From Niallia endozanthoxylica (GTDB lineage Bacteria; Bacillota; Bacilli; Bacillales; Cytobacillaceae): a DNA stretch of 64,000 nucleotides. A program made the translations under genes and the position numbers. Every line of letters begins with the position of its first letter. The stretch's first letter is position 1. The notes beneath the pieces were generated by a model, which did no database searches, was not told the DNA's origin, and saw only the letters and a program-made list of their open reading frames with translations. Positions 17,229 to 25,334 of this stretch are shown piece by piece. The DNA is taken from assembly GCF_008710145.1 (NCBI RefSeq), contig NZ_VYKL01000026.1, forward strand, positions 1-64,000. Reading direction: 5' to 3'.

Positions 17229-17364
17229 GCTGGATAGGTGATTTACTAAGGCTGCAGAATCCCAGTAAAACATTCAGTGTAGGTTATAAATACAAACACT
17301 TTTTTTTCAAAAATACGTATGCTACAATAGAAATACTAATAAAAGAAGAGGTGATGGGTGGACG

Positions 17365-17376
17365 ATGATTAACTAA
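17365..17376 (+). CDS. Three-codon leader peptide (MIN)
   Basis: ATG ATT AAC TAA behind an eight-base SD match. Its stop codon lies in the left arm of the first attenuator hairpin, so a ribosome on it would block that hairpin. It is a regulatory ORF for the ABC-F gene. Confidence 0.7.
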   Translation: MIN

Positions 17377-17505
17377 TCTTATTTTTACCGTTTGAAATGG
17401 CATATTTCAAATCATAAAAAAATAGGATTAGTCTGCCCATTTTTTAATCATAAATTGATTAGCTATTAAGCCTAATAGTTTATTTAGGTTTATTAACATG
17501 CGACT

Positions 17506-17540
17506 AATCCTTCCAATTACACTTGGGAGGATTTTTTTAT
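17506..17540 (+). terminator. Attenuator terminator
   Basis: An 11-bp stem (AATCCTTCCAA with TTGGGAGGATT, one G-U) followed by seven T, 30 bases before the ABC-F start. Confidence 0.88.
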
Positions 17541-17568
17541 TCTCCCTATAAAGAGAGGGAATGATCAG

Positions 17569-19200
17569 ATGAGAGAATTACTTAAACTACGTCATATACG
17601 TTATGAAATAATGGATCAACTTCTAGTTGAAGAAGTGAATGCTACGGTGCATCAAGGAGATATCATCGGCATTATTGGGAAAAATGGCGCAGGAAAGTCA
17701 ACGCTACTGCAGATGCTTAATAAGCGTATCGCGCCGACTGATGGACAGGTTCAGTGGTTAGAGGAAAACGTCGAAATGGTCTATGTAGAACAGGAAACCC
17801 AGTTCCATTCATTTGAGGAAGTGGAACCTTTAGAAGCAGCATTATTAGAGAAAATGAATGTACCCACCCATGACTTTTCCAAATTAAGCGGCGGAGAAAA
17901 GCTGAAGGCACGGCTGGCTAAAGGATTTGCCCAAGAAGCACAGCTTTTATTATTAGATGAGCCGACCAATCATCTTGATCAGTCTAGTACAGAACTCGTT
18001 CGAGATTTAATGAAGAGTTATAACGACACCATTATCTTTGTTTCGCATGACCGCTATTTTTTGGATGAAGTAGCAACAAAAATATGGTCTATCGAAAATA
18101 AAAAGTTAATAGAGCATAAAGGTAATTATTCCAGTTATGTGATAGAGAGGGAACAAAGACGTTTGACGCAGCAACGTGAATATGAAAAGCAGCAAAAAAT
18201 GGTGGAACGCATTGAAACACAAATGCATGAACTTACTTCCTGGTCGAATAAGGCCCATTCCCAATCGACGAAACAGGAAGGGTTTAAAGAATACCATCGT
18301 GTAAAAGCAAAACGATTGGATTCACAGGTGAAATCAAAAAGAAAGCGTTTAGAAAAAGAACTGGAAAAGGCAAAGGTTGAACGAGTTGAACCTGATTATC
18401 AAGTGCAATTTTCCTTGAAGGCAAATAGCAAAATAGGGAAACGGTTTCTAGAAGTTAAGAACTTAAGCAAGACCTTTGATGATACCGTTTTATTTAAAAA
18501 TGTTCATTTTACGATTCAGCACGGTGAGAAGGTTGCGATTGTTGGACCGAATGGAAGCGGGAAGACAACACTGCTGAAGGTAATCATGGGTCAGGAAAGG
18601 GCAGAAGGTACTGTATGGGTTTCACCTTCTGCTGAAATTGGCTATTTAACACAGGAGGTATATGATCTGCCATTAGAAAAAACACCAGCTGAGCTTTTTT
18701 ATAAGGAGACCTTTGCAGAAAGAGGCAGGGTGCAAAATTTAATGAGGCATCTAGGTTTTACGGCAGAGCAGTGGACTGAGCCAATCGGGAATATGAGTAT
18801 GGGCGAGCGGGTAAAGTGTAAGCTGATGGCTTTCATTTTAGAGGAAAAAGACGTATTAATTCTAGATGAGCCGACCAATCATCTGGATCTGCCGTCTCGT
18901 GAACAGTTGGAACAGACGTTATCGGAATACAAGGGAACGCTGTTAGTCGTTTCACACGATCGATATTTTCGCGAAAAAACGACGGATATACGATTGATTA
19001 TTTCAAATGGCAGTATTAATAAAGCATGGAAAGCAGGTTCAGTAACAATTGATGACAAGGAAGAATTACGTTTAAAACTTGAAACAGAAAGACAGGAAAT
19101 ACTAGGGAAACTCAGCTTTATGACACCTAAGGATCAAGCATATGAGGAGCTTGATAAGAAATTTAATGAGCTAACGAAAAAAATAAAAGAATTGAAGTAG
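17569..19200 (+). CDS. ABC-F ribosome-protection ATPase (VmlR/Vga-like)
   Basis: A 543-residue soluble protein with two ABC domains and no membrane segment. Walker A motifs are GKNGAGKS (about residue 37) and GPNGSGKT (about 327). Signatures are LSGGEK and MSMGER, both with LDEPTNHLD. The linker between the domains (about 185-290) is long, basic and helical, the part that reaches the peptidyl-transferase centre in antibiotic-resistance ABC-F proteins. A C-terminal coiled-coil extension is also present. These features, plus the leader-peptide attenuator, point to a VmlR/Vga/Lsa-type factor that displaces lincosamide, pleuromutilin or streptogramin A drugs. Drug range is inference. Confidence 0.9.
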   Translation: MRELLKLRHIRYEIMDQLLVEEVNATVHQGDIIGIIGKNGAGKSTLLQMLNKRIAPTDGQVQWLEENVEMVYVEQETQFHSFEEVEPLEAALLEKMNVPTHDFSKLSGGEKLKARLAKGFAQEAQLLLLDEPTNHLDQSSTELVRDLMKSYNDTIIFVSHDRYFLDEVATKIWSIENKKLIEHKGNYSSYVIEREQRRLTQQREYEKQQKMVERIETQMHELTSWSNKAHSQSTKQEGFKEYHRVKAKRLDSQVKSKRKRLEKELEKAKVERVEPDYQVQFSLKANSKIGKRFLEVKNLSKTFDDTVLFKNVHFTIQHGEKVAIVGPNGSGKTTLLKVIMGQERAEGTVWVSPSAEIGYLTQEVYDLPLEKTPAELFYKETFAERGRVQNLMRHLGFTAEQWTEPIGNMSMGERVKCKLMAFILEEKDVLILDEPTNHLDLPSREQLEQTLSEYKGTLLVVSHDRYFREKTTDIRLIISNGSINKAWKAGSVTIDDKEELRLKLETERQEILGKLSFMTPKDQAYEELDKKFNELTKKIKELK

Positions 19201-19260
19201 AGTAAAGATGTTGTCTTATAGTATTTTACTCCGTTAACAGATATTTCACAAAATTATTGT

Positions 19261-19298
19261 ATATAAACCTATTGATTTATATTAAAATAGGTTTATAT
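19261..19298 (+). promoter_or_regulatory. Candidate operator upstream of cueP
   Basis: Perfect 12-bp inverted arms ATATAAACCTAT (19261-19272) and ATAGGTTTATAT (19287-19298), 14-nt spacer, overlapping plausible -35/-10 elements 70-110 bases upstream of the cueP start. It does not match CsoR, CueR or Fur consensus sites that I know. Confidence 0.45.
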
Positions 19299-19369
19299 GT
19301 ATGAATGAACTAAAAGAACATTCACAAAGAGTGGGAGAAATGGAATGGAGAATGAGAGGTGAATAGGAT

Positions 19370-19900
19370 ATGAAAAAAGCTCTCTTGTCGTTCTTCTTAT
19401 TAATGGTCATTAGCTTATTAGCGGCGTGCGGATCAAATGAAGAACAATCGGCAACGGAAAAAGAAACGAGCGATATAAAGGGATTAGTTAACGATTTTAC
19501 GGAAGGAAACATGAAGGATCAATCAGCTTCTATTACATCGCATGAACTAATCGTGACTAACAGCGATCAAAGTAAGGAAGTCTATAATCTCTCAGAAGAA
19601 GAATTCTTTGTCTCTATTGCTCCGTATATTTCTAATACCCATCCTTGACAAGCTCATAACTTGACAGGTTGTCAAGGAGAATTGGTTGGACAAGAGGTTT
19701 CCTTGTATATTGAGGATAATGAAGGAAACGTGATTAAGGATGAAATCGTGACCACTCAAGATAATGGATTTATCGATTTGTGGTTGCCGCGAGATCATTT
19801 ATATCGCGTGACGATTAAGCAAGGTGATTTATCTGCAGAATCAGAGATTTCTACGTTTGAAGGGGATAATACCTGTATTACTGATATGCAGTTACTGTAG
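19370..19900 (+). CDS. cueP: CueP-family metal-binding lipoprotein with in-frame TGA at a conserved Cys
   Basis: One reading frame of 177 codons from ATG 19370 (SD AGAGGTG) to TAG 19898, interrupted only by TGA at 19646-19648 (codon 93). The N-terminus is a lipoprotein signal with lipobox LLAAC. The family block reads FFVSIAPYISNTHP-(TGA)-QAHNLTGCQGEL. In CueP proteins the residue after THP/THD is a Cys, eight residues before the GCQGEL Cys; the third conserved Cys is in NTCITDMQLL near the end. So the stop replaces exactly one metal-binding or redox Cys and the rest of the family is intact on both sides. A hairpin with a GGU loop follows the TGA. The gene is either a selenoprotein, a readthrough gene, or a fresh nonsense mutant. 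The two halves (19370-19648 and 19661-19900) should not be read as separate genes. Confidence 0.8.
19660..19676 (+). promoter_or_regulatory. SECIS-like hairpin after the cueP TGA
   Basis: CTTGACA (19660-19666) and TGTCAAG (19670-19676) form a perfect 7-bp stem with loop GGT, the loop starting 18 nt after the TGA. Bacterial selenocysteine elements sit at this distance and carry a G at the loop start. A competing 9-bp pairing (19643-19651 with 19669-19677) is also possible. Confidence 0.45.
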
Positions 19901-19917
19901 TAAAGAATTCGCAAAAA

Positions 19918-19953
19918 AACAGCTCCGTTCACGTGAATGGGGCTGTTTTTTTC
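19918..19953. terminator. Bidirectional terminator between cueP and lipoprotein gene
   Basis: A 14-bp stem with two G-U pairs (19918-19931 with 19934-19947), T run on one side and A run on the other, between convergent genes. Confidence 0.85.
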
Positions 19954-19956
19954 AAA

Positions 19957-20535
19957 CTATTTCACTTTAAAATCAACCTGTGCTTCTATATGATATCTAT
20001 CAGGTTCATTCTTATGATCATTCTTTTGTACCCAAAAATCAGCAAAGCCATCTACAGTATAATAGCCTGTTGGGAAACCATTTTTGATAAAGTCCTTCAT
20101 GAACTCCACATAAGCTTTCTCATCATCTTCACTATAAGCACCGCTGCCTGTATAGCTGACTCGAAGCGCTTCACCTTTCTTCAGTGTTGTCATCACTAAC
20201 GGTTCTGGCATAGGGTAGGGGATTTCAAATCCGCGAATTTTTTCTTCCATTGGAAAATAAAAGGGTGAGGCCGCATGCTCGATAGTAACCTCTGACTGCT
20301 CACCGATATATTCTAACTCTGCATACAATGTAACGGATTGACCGTCGGCATACTCCTCTTGCTCTGATACAAGGCGATAAATAAAATCGCCGTCTTGCAT
20401 TTCAGCCTTTGAATGGACGACATCATACTTGTCTAGTTCTTCTGATAAGTCTTCATTACTTTTTCCAGATGTACCACAGCCACCAATAAATACGAATAAT
20501 GCTAAAGTACAAGTGAATACTAACCATTTTCTCAT
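19957..20535 (-). CDS. Hypothetical lipoprotein
   Basis: A 192-residue exported lipoprotein. The signal peptide ends in lipobox FIGGC, followed by a polar linker and a beta-rich domain of about 150 residues. The ATG at 20535 has GAGGTG 6 nt upstream; the frame opens earlier at a GTG that overlaps this site. I do not recognise the domain; it somewhat resembles beta-sandwich proteins with an SVTLYAELEYIG-like strand pattern. Convergent with cueP. Confidence 0.75.
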   Translation of the reverse strand: MRKWLVFTCTLALFVFIGGCGTSGKSNEDLSEELDKYDVVHSKAEMQDGDFIYRLVSEQEEYADGQSVTLYAELEYIGEQSEVTIEHAASPFYFPMEEKIRGFEIPYPMPEPLVMTTLKKGEALRVSYTGSGAYSEDDEKAYVEFMKDFIKNGFPTGYYTVDGFADFWVQKNDHKNEPDRYHIEAQVDFKVK

Positions 20536-20860
20536 ACTTATCACCTCATCAACTTAGACAAAACTGTAAGCAGGGGACAGTTCCTTGCTTATTTTATTGT
20601 AGCATGGAAGCAAGAGAACTGTCTTTTTGCTTTTGCTAATAAAACTTACATTATATAGGTCTATTGTTCTATTTTCTTGAAACTTCCTTTTGGTTAAAAT
20701 TGTTAATAGGTAGTAAGTTTTGAAGATACAAAGAATGAAAATTATATAGCTTAATATAATGATACTATCAGGCGTTTTGCATGAAAATATGATTCACATG
20801 GAATAGGAAAAAACGCATGATGGAAATTTCCCATAACCGAATTGAAAGGAAAGAAAATGA
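20536..20860. other. Divergent intergenic region
   Basis: 325 bases between the divergent lipoprotein and deacetylase genes. It contains a plus-oriented terminator-like hairpin (20576-20628); the rest is AT-rich with no clear signal. Confidence 0.5.
20576..20628 (+). terminator. Orphan terminator-like hairpin
   Basis: Arms GACAGTTCCTTGCTT and AAGCAAGAGAACTGTC (one bulge) with a 17-nt loop, then TTTTT. It is oriented towards the deacetylase gene but no plus-strand gene lies before it, so it could close a short leader or small RNA. Confidence 0.6.
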
Positions 20861-22231
20861 TTGATTAAACGAATAGGTTGGATTATTGGCACGGTCTTCA
20901 TTTTATTTCTTATGGTAGCGTTTGCAGGGACCGCTCAGGAAAAAGTCATTCGATCTCCTGTGGTTTCTACGGAGAAACTAGAACATATCGAAAACTTTCC
21001 TGATTTTCAACGTAAAATAAACACTGAAAAAACGAGTGTATATTCCTATGTTGTTAGTACTGTTTTGACAACTAGTGAGCCAATTAATCAGTATATTCGA
21101 ATGTGGATAGAGAAGGAAATCAATCAATTTATTCAGGATGTTGAAAAAAATAGTCCTAATGCTATTGAACAAGATCCTGACCAATTACATATATCTGTCG
21201 AAATCAATCAGGTAACAGATGAAATATATAGTTTAATCTTTACTGTAAAAAACAAAGAAAGCAATCGTCAAGATGTGATGAAAATATTTAATCTGGACTT
21301 ATTAAATCACAAGATTCTAAGCTTAACAGACATATTGAATTTGGATCATGCCAATGCGGAAGGTTTTCGTTCAATTATAAATGAACAAATGTCTATACAG
21401 GATGAAAACAGTCTGAAGGAATGGATGGAAAAGGCGTTAAGACAGCCGAATCAATTAAATTGGCAAATCAATCAAACCTCTTTTCATCTTATATCGGATG
21501 CTCCTGAAAATCACATCTTAGTGGAAATACCAGTAGAAAAACTGGGCTTGTATTTAACAACCGATATCGTGAACCGATTACAAATCCATTTCACTGACGA
21601 CGCTGTAAATATTCTCAATCGAGATGGGAAGTACATTGCTCTTACTTTTGATGATGGACCCAATCCTTCTGTCACACCTCAAATTCTTGCAACATTGAAG
21701 CAACATGGTGCAAAAGCAACCTTTTTTATGGTTGGGAGCAGAGTTCTAGCCTATCCTGAATTAGCGTTACAAGTGGCAGCGGAAGGTCATGAAATTGGAA
21801 ATCATACCGGCAGTCATTCAAACTTGTCTAAATTGAGTGAAGAACAGATTAGGCAGGAAATGATAGGATCAAGTCAAGTGATTGAAAGTGTTATCGGTGA
21901 ATCGCCAACATTTTTTCGTCCCCCTTATGGGATTTATAATCCGACAGTAGAAAAAGTTGCTTTCGAACATAACTCGCCTATTATTTTATGGTCGGTTGAT
22001 TCACTCGACTGGAAGAACAGAAAGGCAGAAATCGTCCATCAGCTCGTGAAGGAAAACATTGCGCCTGGTGCGATTGTCCTTTTACATGACATTCATCAAT
22101 CAACAGCAGATGCTTTACCGATATTAATGGCAGAATTAAGCAATGAAGGATACCAATGCGTTACGGTCTCTGAACTTCTTTCCTTACAGGGAATGAGCGG
22201 AATCGGTCCATATTATGGAGTGGCCTATTAA
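20861..22231 (+). CDS. PdaC-like polysaccharide deacetylase
   Basis: A 456-residue exported enzyme. A membrane anchor or signal lies at residues 5-25. Residues 60-240 resemble the DUF4163/DUF3298 region found in PdaC. The NodB-type deacetylase domain starts near residue 255 with TFDDGP, then has the metal-binding NHTGSHS, RPPYG, and the ending DSLDWKNR and VLLHDIH. All catalytic motifs are intact. B. subtilis PdaC, of the same length and architecture, removes acetyl groups from N-acetylmuramic acid. The start is TTG with AAAGGA in front. Confidence 0.88.
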   Translation: MIKRIGWIIGTVFILFLMVAFAGTAQEKVIRSPVVSTEKLEHIENFPDFQRKINTEKTSVYSYVVSTVLTTSEPINQYIRMWIEKEINQFIQDVEKNSPNAIEQDPDQLHISVEINQVTDEIYSLIFTVKNKESNRQDVMKIFNLDLLNHKILSLTDILNLDHANAEGFRSIINEQMSIQDENSLKEWMEKALRQPNQLNWQINQTSFHLISDAPENHILVEIPVEKLGLYLTTDIVNRLQIHFTDDAVNILNRDGKYIALTFDDGPNPSVTPQILATLKQHGAKATFFMVGSRVLAYPELALQVAAEGHEIGNHTGSHSNLSKLSEEQIRQEMIGSSQVIESVIGESPTFFRPPYGIYNPTVEKVAFEHNSPIILWSVDSLDWKNRKAEIVHQLVKENIAPGAIVLLHDIHQSTADALPILMAELSNEGYQCVTVSELLSLQGMSGIGPYYGVAY

Positions 22232-22246
22232 AAAAGGAGAAGGTAC

Positions 22247-22690
22247 TTAAACCTTCCCTTTTCGTTTTTTTAATTTATTTTGCAATATCTTTAATTGCTG
22301 TAAGAGTTGTTCATATTCTTGAAGATTAATATGACAGGATAGAATTTCTTCTTTTATCTTTTGTGTGATTGCCTGCTGTTCTTGAATGGCCTTTGGTTGT
22401 AGATAAATATGCACTTTTCTTTCATCGGTTTTGGAGCGTTCTTTTCTAAGCCAATCATTGTCGGACATTCGAGCAATCATAGGTGTTAATGTACCTGTCC
22501 CTAAGTTTAATTTTTCACCTAATTCCTTTACTGTCACTTCATCTTTTTCCCATAAAGCTAAGAGAACGAGATATTGAGGGTAGGTCAGACCGAATGGCTG
22601 CAGAACACTTGTATAAAGTTTATTAAATTCACTGGATGTTTCGTAAACCGCGAAACATAATTGTTTGTCTAATGATAAGAAATCTTCCAA
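22247..22690 (-). CDS. MarR family regulator, OhrR-like
   Basis: A 147-residue winged-helix repressor with DDNDW/ERSKTDERKVHIYL wing features of MarR proteins and the N-terminal segment LDKQLCFAVY, which in OhrR carries the peroxide-sensing Cys. It sits 35 bases downstream of the gpx gene in the same direction. I chose TTG 22690 because GGTGAT is ideally spaced; the frame opens at 22702. Palindromes upstream of gpx are its probable targets, making this a peroxide-responsive autoregulated pair. Confidence 0.85.
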   Translation of the reverse strand: MEDFLSLDKQLCFAVYETSSEFNKLYTSVLQPFGLTYPQYLVLLALWEKDEVTVKELGEKLNLGTGTLTPMIARMSDNDWLRKERSKTDERKVHIYLQPKAIQEQQAITQKIKEEILSCHINLQEYEQLLQQLKILQNKLKKRKGKV

Positions 22691-22725
22691 ACGTATCACC
22701 AAATTTTATTTAATTGTGTTGCCTT

Positions 22726-23202
22726 TTAAAATAATTTGATTAAATCCTCTTCAATTTTTTCGGGCTCTGTTGTTGGAGCATATCTTTCGACTACTTGACC
22801 CTTTGAATCAATAAGGAACTTTGTGAAATTCCATTTAATTTTTTTCGATAGCACACCTTTTTTTTGTTCTTTTAGATAAGTGAATAGGGGGTCTTCATTT
22901 TCACCATTTACATCAATTTTGGCAAACATCGGAAAAGTTACACCATAATTCATTTGGCAAAATTGAGTGGTTTCTTCAATATTATCGAATTCTTGGTTAT
23001 TAAATTGATCACAGGGAAAACCTAAAATCTCTAATCCTTGCTCCTTATATTTGTCATACATATTTTGCAATCCTTTAAATTGAGGGGTTAATCCACATTT
23101 ACTGGCTGTATTTACAATAAGAAGCGGTTTACCTTCATATTCACCTAATGACTTTTCCTTACCATTTGGCAATTTTACTGTAAAATCGTAGATTGTATTC
23201 AC
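22726..23202 (-). CDS. bsaA: Glutathione peroxidase (thiol peroxidase, BsaA type)
   Basis: A 158-residue cytosolic peroxidase of usual length. The peroxidatic Cys is in NTASKCGLTPQFKG, the resolving-region Cys in GFPCDQFNNQ, followed by WNFTKFLID and RYAPTTEP. Bacillus enzymes of this family use thioredoxin-like reductants and a Cys in place of selenocysteine. The start is GTG after AGGAGG. It is the first gene of a pair with the OhrR-like regulator, and it is a paralog of the C-terminal domain encoded at 4575-5117. Confidence 0.93.
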   Translation of the reverse strand: MNTIYDFTVKLPNGKEKSLGEYEGKPLLIVNTASKCGLTPQFKGLQNMYDKYKEQGLEILGFPCDQFNNQEFDNIEETTQFCQMNYGVTFPMFAKIDVNGENEDPLFTYLKEQKKGVLSKKIKWNFTKFLIDSKGQVVERYAPTTEPEKIEEDLIKLF

Positions 23203-23253
23203 TATGATTCCTCCTGTAATTAGGTTGTATTTAAATTGATTAAAATAAAATTA

Positions 23254-23286
23254 AATCGTTTACGATTAAATCTTACACGATTTAAT
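23254..23286 (-). promoter_or_regulatory. Overlapping palindromes upstream of gpx
   Basis: AATCGT-TT-ACGATT (23254-23267) and ATTAAATC-N6-GATTTAAT (23265-23286) overlap in the promoter region of the gpx-ohrR-like pair. Dyads of this size and AT character suit an OhrR/MarR dimer. Confidence 0.6.
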
Positions 23287-23344
23287 TTTATTTAGCAAAT
23301 TTTATTAATTAAAAGGGAAAAGAGTGAGGGCTTGTCCGATTTGA

Positions 23345-23378
23345 TAAAAATCTGCGAACAGGAGGAGTACTGTTCGCA
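23345..23378 (-). terminator. Terminator
   Basis: A perfect 9-bp stem (23353-23361 with 23370-23378) followed on the minus strand by GATTTTT. Confidence 0.8.
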
Positions 23379-23384
23379 CAATGA

Positions 23385-23816
23385 TTACCAGCGTAACGCA
23401 ATTAACAGGTCGCAGCAATCGCCCCCCATCTTGGAGTTTTCTAAGATAATTTGAATACCAGTTGGGGTAAAGCTTGTTTTTACCTTAATGGTGATACCCG
23501 TTGATTTAATTAACTCATTGACTTTTTTTTCGTCTGATTTTTGGGCAGCGCTCATTAGTTCATGAGAAAATTCCTTAGATTCTGCGAGTTTATTAACAAG
23601 TAAGTCAGCTTGTTGAATAAGTTGTTGAAATTTGTGCGCAGATTCTTCCAACTGTTGAGTATCCACGTCTGGGTACTGTCGTCTTTGGGGTTGGAACGGA
23701 TAAGATGGCTGTATAGGTACTTGAATAGATGAAGGGAAGTTATGATAGGGCATAGTCGCAGTTCTAGGTGGTAAATAATATGGACTAACATAATAGGGAT
23801 TCATATAATAATACAA
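23385..23816 (-). CDS. Tyr/Pro-rich hypothetical protein
   Basis: A 143-residue protein. The first 55 residues are Tyr/Pro-rich (MYYYMNPYYVSPYYLPPRT), like many spore-coat or surface proteins. The rest is a helical segment followed by a compact strand region ending GGDCCDLLIALRW, with a Cys pair. AAGGAGGA precedes the ATG. I do not know the family; a spore-coat link is only suggested by composition. Confidence 0.75.
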   Translation of the reverse strand: MYYYMNPYYVSPYYLPPRTATMPYHNFPSSIQVPIQPSYPFQPQRRQYPDVDTQQLEESAHKFQQLIQQADLLVNKLAESKEFSHELMSAAQKSDEKKVNELIKSTGITIKVKTSFTPTGIQIILENSKMGGDCCDLLIALRW

Positions 23817-24011
23817 AAGAGTTCCTCCTTCTGATGGACTTCTTTATTTTAACTAAAAAGGAACTGATCACATGATAAAGAACTGGAATAGAACATCATT
23901 CAAGTTCATTCATATCTTTGAATCAGCAAGTGATGAAACAATGATATAGTATGGTGAAAACTCCTAATGGTTACAAGGCGTCAGGTCTTTCCTTAAGTGC
24001 TTATTGGAAAT

Positions 24012-24041
24012 AAAAAACACTGGTTAAGTCCAGTGTTTTTG
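24012..24041. terminator. Terminator
   Basis: A perfect 10-bp stem (24014-24023 with 24030-24039), T run on one side, A run on the other; it closes the minus-strand membrane protein gene. Confidence 0.8.
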
Positions 24042-24066
24042 GTATCAAGAGAATCATTAATATGCC

Positions 24067-25155
24067 TTATATTTCATGGGAAGGTAATTGTTGGATATGT
24101 TTTGTTTTAAAGTTCTTGAGATAGTGCGTACTAAGTAAATAAATTTCAATGAGTATGAGGATGACAATCATGATTGGTAATAGAACCAAAACGGGATTTT
24201 GTAAAAATTCTATGAATGAATAATCGTTCATTGGCAGTTTTTTTGTAAAGAAGAGAAACATGCCAAAGGTAAAAATTCTTGCCCATTGAGTGGGGAAATA
24301 GATAAACAATCCTTCTTTCCAGCCTAACTTTTTAATGCGTTGAATGGCACGAATGATTTCAATTATTTCAACGATAAGGAAAAGGGTAAAGGACGTAAGC
24401 CAAATCATCGCAATGAAGGTAGATGCTTCAACGTGAGATGTAATAATGGATACACCCGTAATCGACATGGCCCCATGGATAATGCAATTTGTATTTTTCC
24501 AGCTATCTGTTAAATCACTAGATAGATTTCTGTAATAACGAAATACAATTAGACACAGATTTAATAGGTAAAAAATGATACCTAATACAAGCAGAATGTT
24601 CGCGTATAATTGCGGGAAGGAAACACCATAGGCATGATAACCAGAAATGACAATGGACTGGGTAGCTACACATGGCAATAGTAACCCTCCATGAATGTTC
24701 TCCATAAATGAGGTAATATTTTGAAAAATAAATAGATAATTTCTAACAATTAAAACAACATATAAAAGCCACATGAATAGATTCATATATAAAAGAATAT
24801 GTGATGTAACAAGGAATTCTTTGTCCGATAATAAAACGGTCATAATGGATGTTGCGGCAATCCAAGTTCCTATTGAAAAACTAGACAGAGGATCTTTTAT
24901 ATGTGAAGAAAAAAATTCCCCCTGCAGTAAATCGAATGTGTAGTGGATAATAACCCAATAGGAAATGCTTATGATAAAGTAAAATAAAATTTCATGTATC
25001 ACTGGCGTACCGACACCTGTAAATATACCCTTCAACATAATTCCCATTGCCATAATGGGGGCCCCGGCTACGGTCGAAATATTCAGACGATCCACCTTCA
25101 AGTTAACAATAATGGCAAGCAGTAGAATAGTAATAAATAAAAGTAAAAAAGTCAT
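24067..25155 (-). CDS. Polytopic membrane protein, possibly TDT/SLAC1-type transporter
   Basis: A 362-residue protein with about ten hydrophobic segments and almost no soluble part. Blocks such as PLSSFSIGTWIAATSIM, GGLLLPCVATQSIVISG and NTNCIIHGAMSITG recall the tellurite-resistance/dicarboxylate (TDT, SLAC1-like) anion transporters, but I cannot confirm this. No ribosome site is strong (GGGGATAATAAA). The gene is alone, with a terminator. Confidence 0.6.
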   Translation of the reverse strand: MTFLLLFITILLLAIIVNLKVDRLNISTVAGAPIMAMGIMLKGIFTGVGTPVIHEILFYFIISISYWVIIHYTFDLLQGEFFSSHIKDPLSSFSIGTWIAATSIMTVLLSDKEFLVTSHILLYMNLFMWLLYVVLIVRNYLFIFQNITSFMENIHGGLLLPCVATQSIVISGYHAYGVSFPQLYANILLVLGIIFYLLNLCLIVFRYYRNLSSDLTDSWKNTNCIIHGAMSITGVSIITSHVEASTFIAMIWLTSFTLFLIVEIIEIIRAIQRIKKLGWKEGLFIYFPTQWARIFTFGMFLFFTKKLPMNDYSFIEFLQNPVLVLLPIMIVILILIEIYLLSTHYLKNFKTKHIQQLPSHEI

Positions 25156-25334
25156 TTTATTATCCCCAGTTGTTAATAGTTAATTTCATTTGTAAAGATA
25201 ATTTCCACTATGTCGATATTTTTAATAGTATTATATACCATTTACACTATTTTTGAGAATAAATTACTTTTTCACTTTCACCTTGTTCAGTGTATTCCCA
25301 ATCTATTAAGCTACAAATTAGTGTTAGCTAAATC

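Larger units (their letters stand above)
17323..17540 (+). promoter_or_regulatory. Transcription attenuator with leader peptide before the ABC-F gene
   Basis: A TGC-TACAAT extended -10 ends at 17328. An excellent SD (GAGGTGAT, 17348-17355) precedes a tiny ORF M-I-N-stop at 17365-17376. Its end begins a long stem (17372-17398 with 17404-17432). The right arm of that stem, GGATTAGTC (17425-17433), is also perfectly complementary to GACTAATCC (17502-17510), which overlaps the left arm of an intrinsic terminator (17506-17516 with 17523-17533, then T7). Ribosome stalling on the leader would free GGATTAGTC to form the antiterminator. Confidence 0.85.

Noticed and set aside
19661-19900. Second half of the cueP frame as an independent gene
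   Set aside because: It has no ribosome site and its residues continue the CueP family block in the same frame across one TGA.
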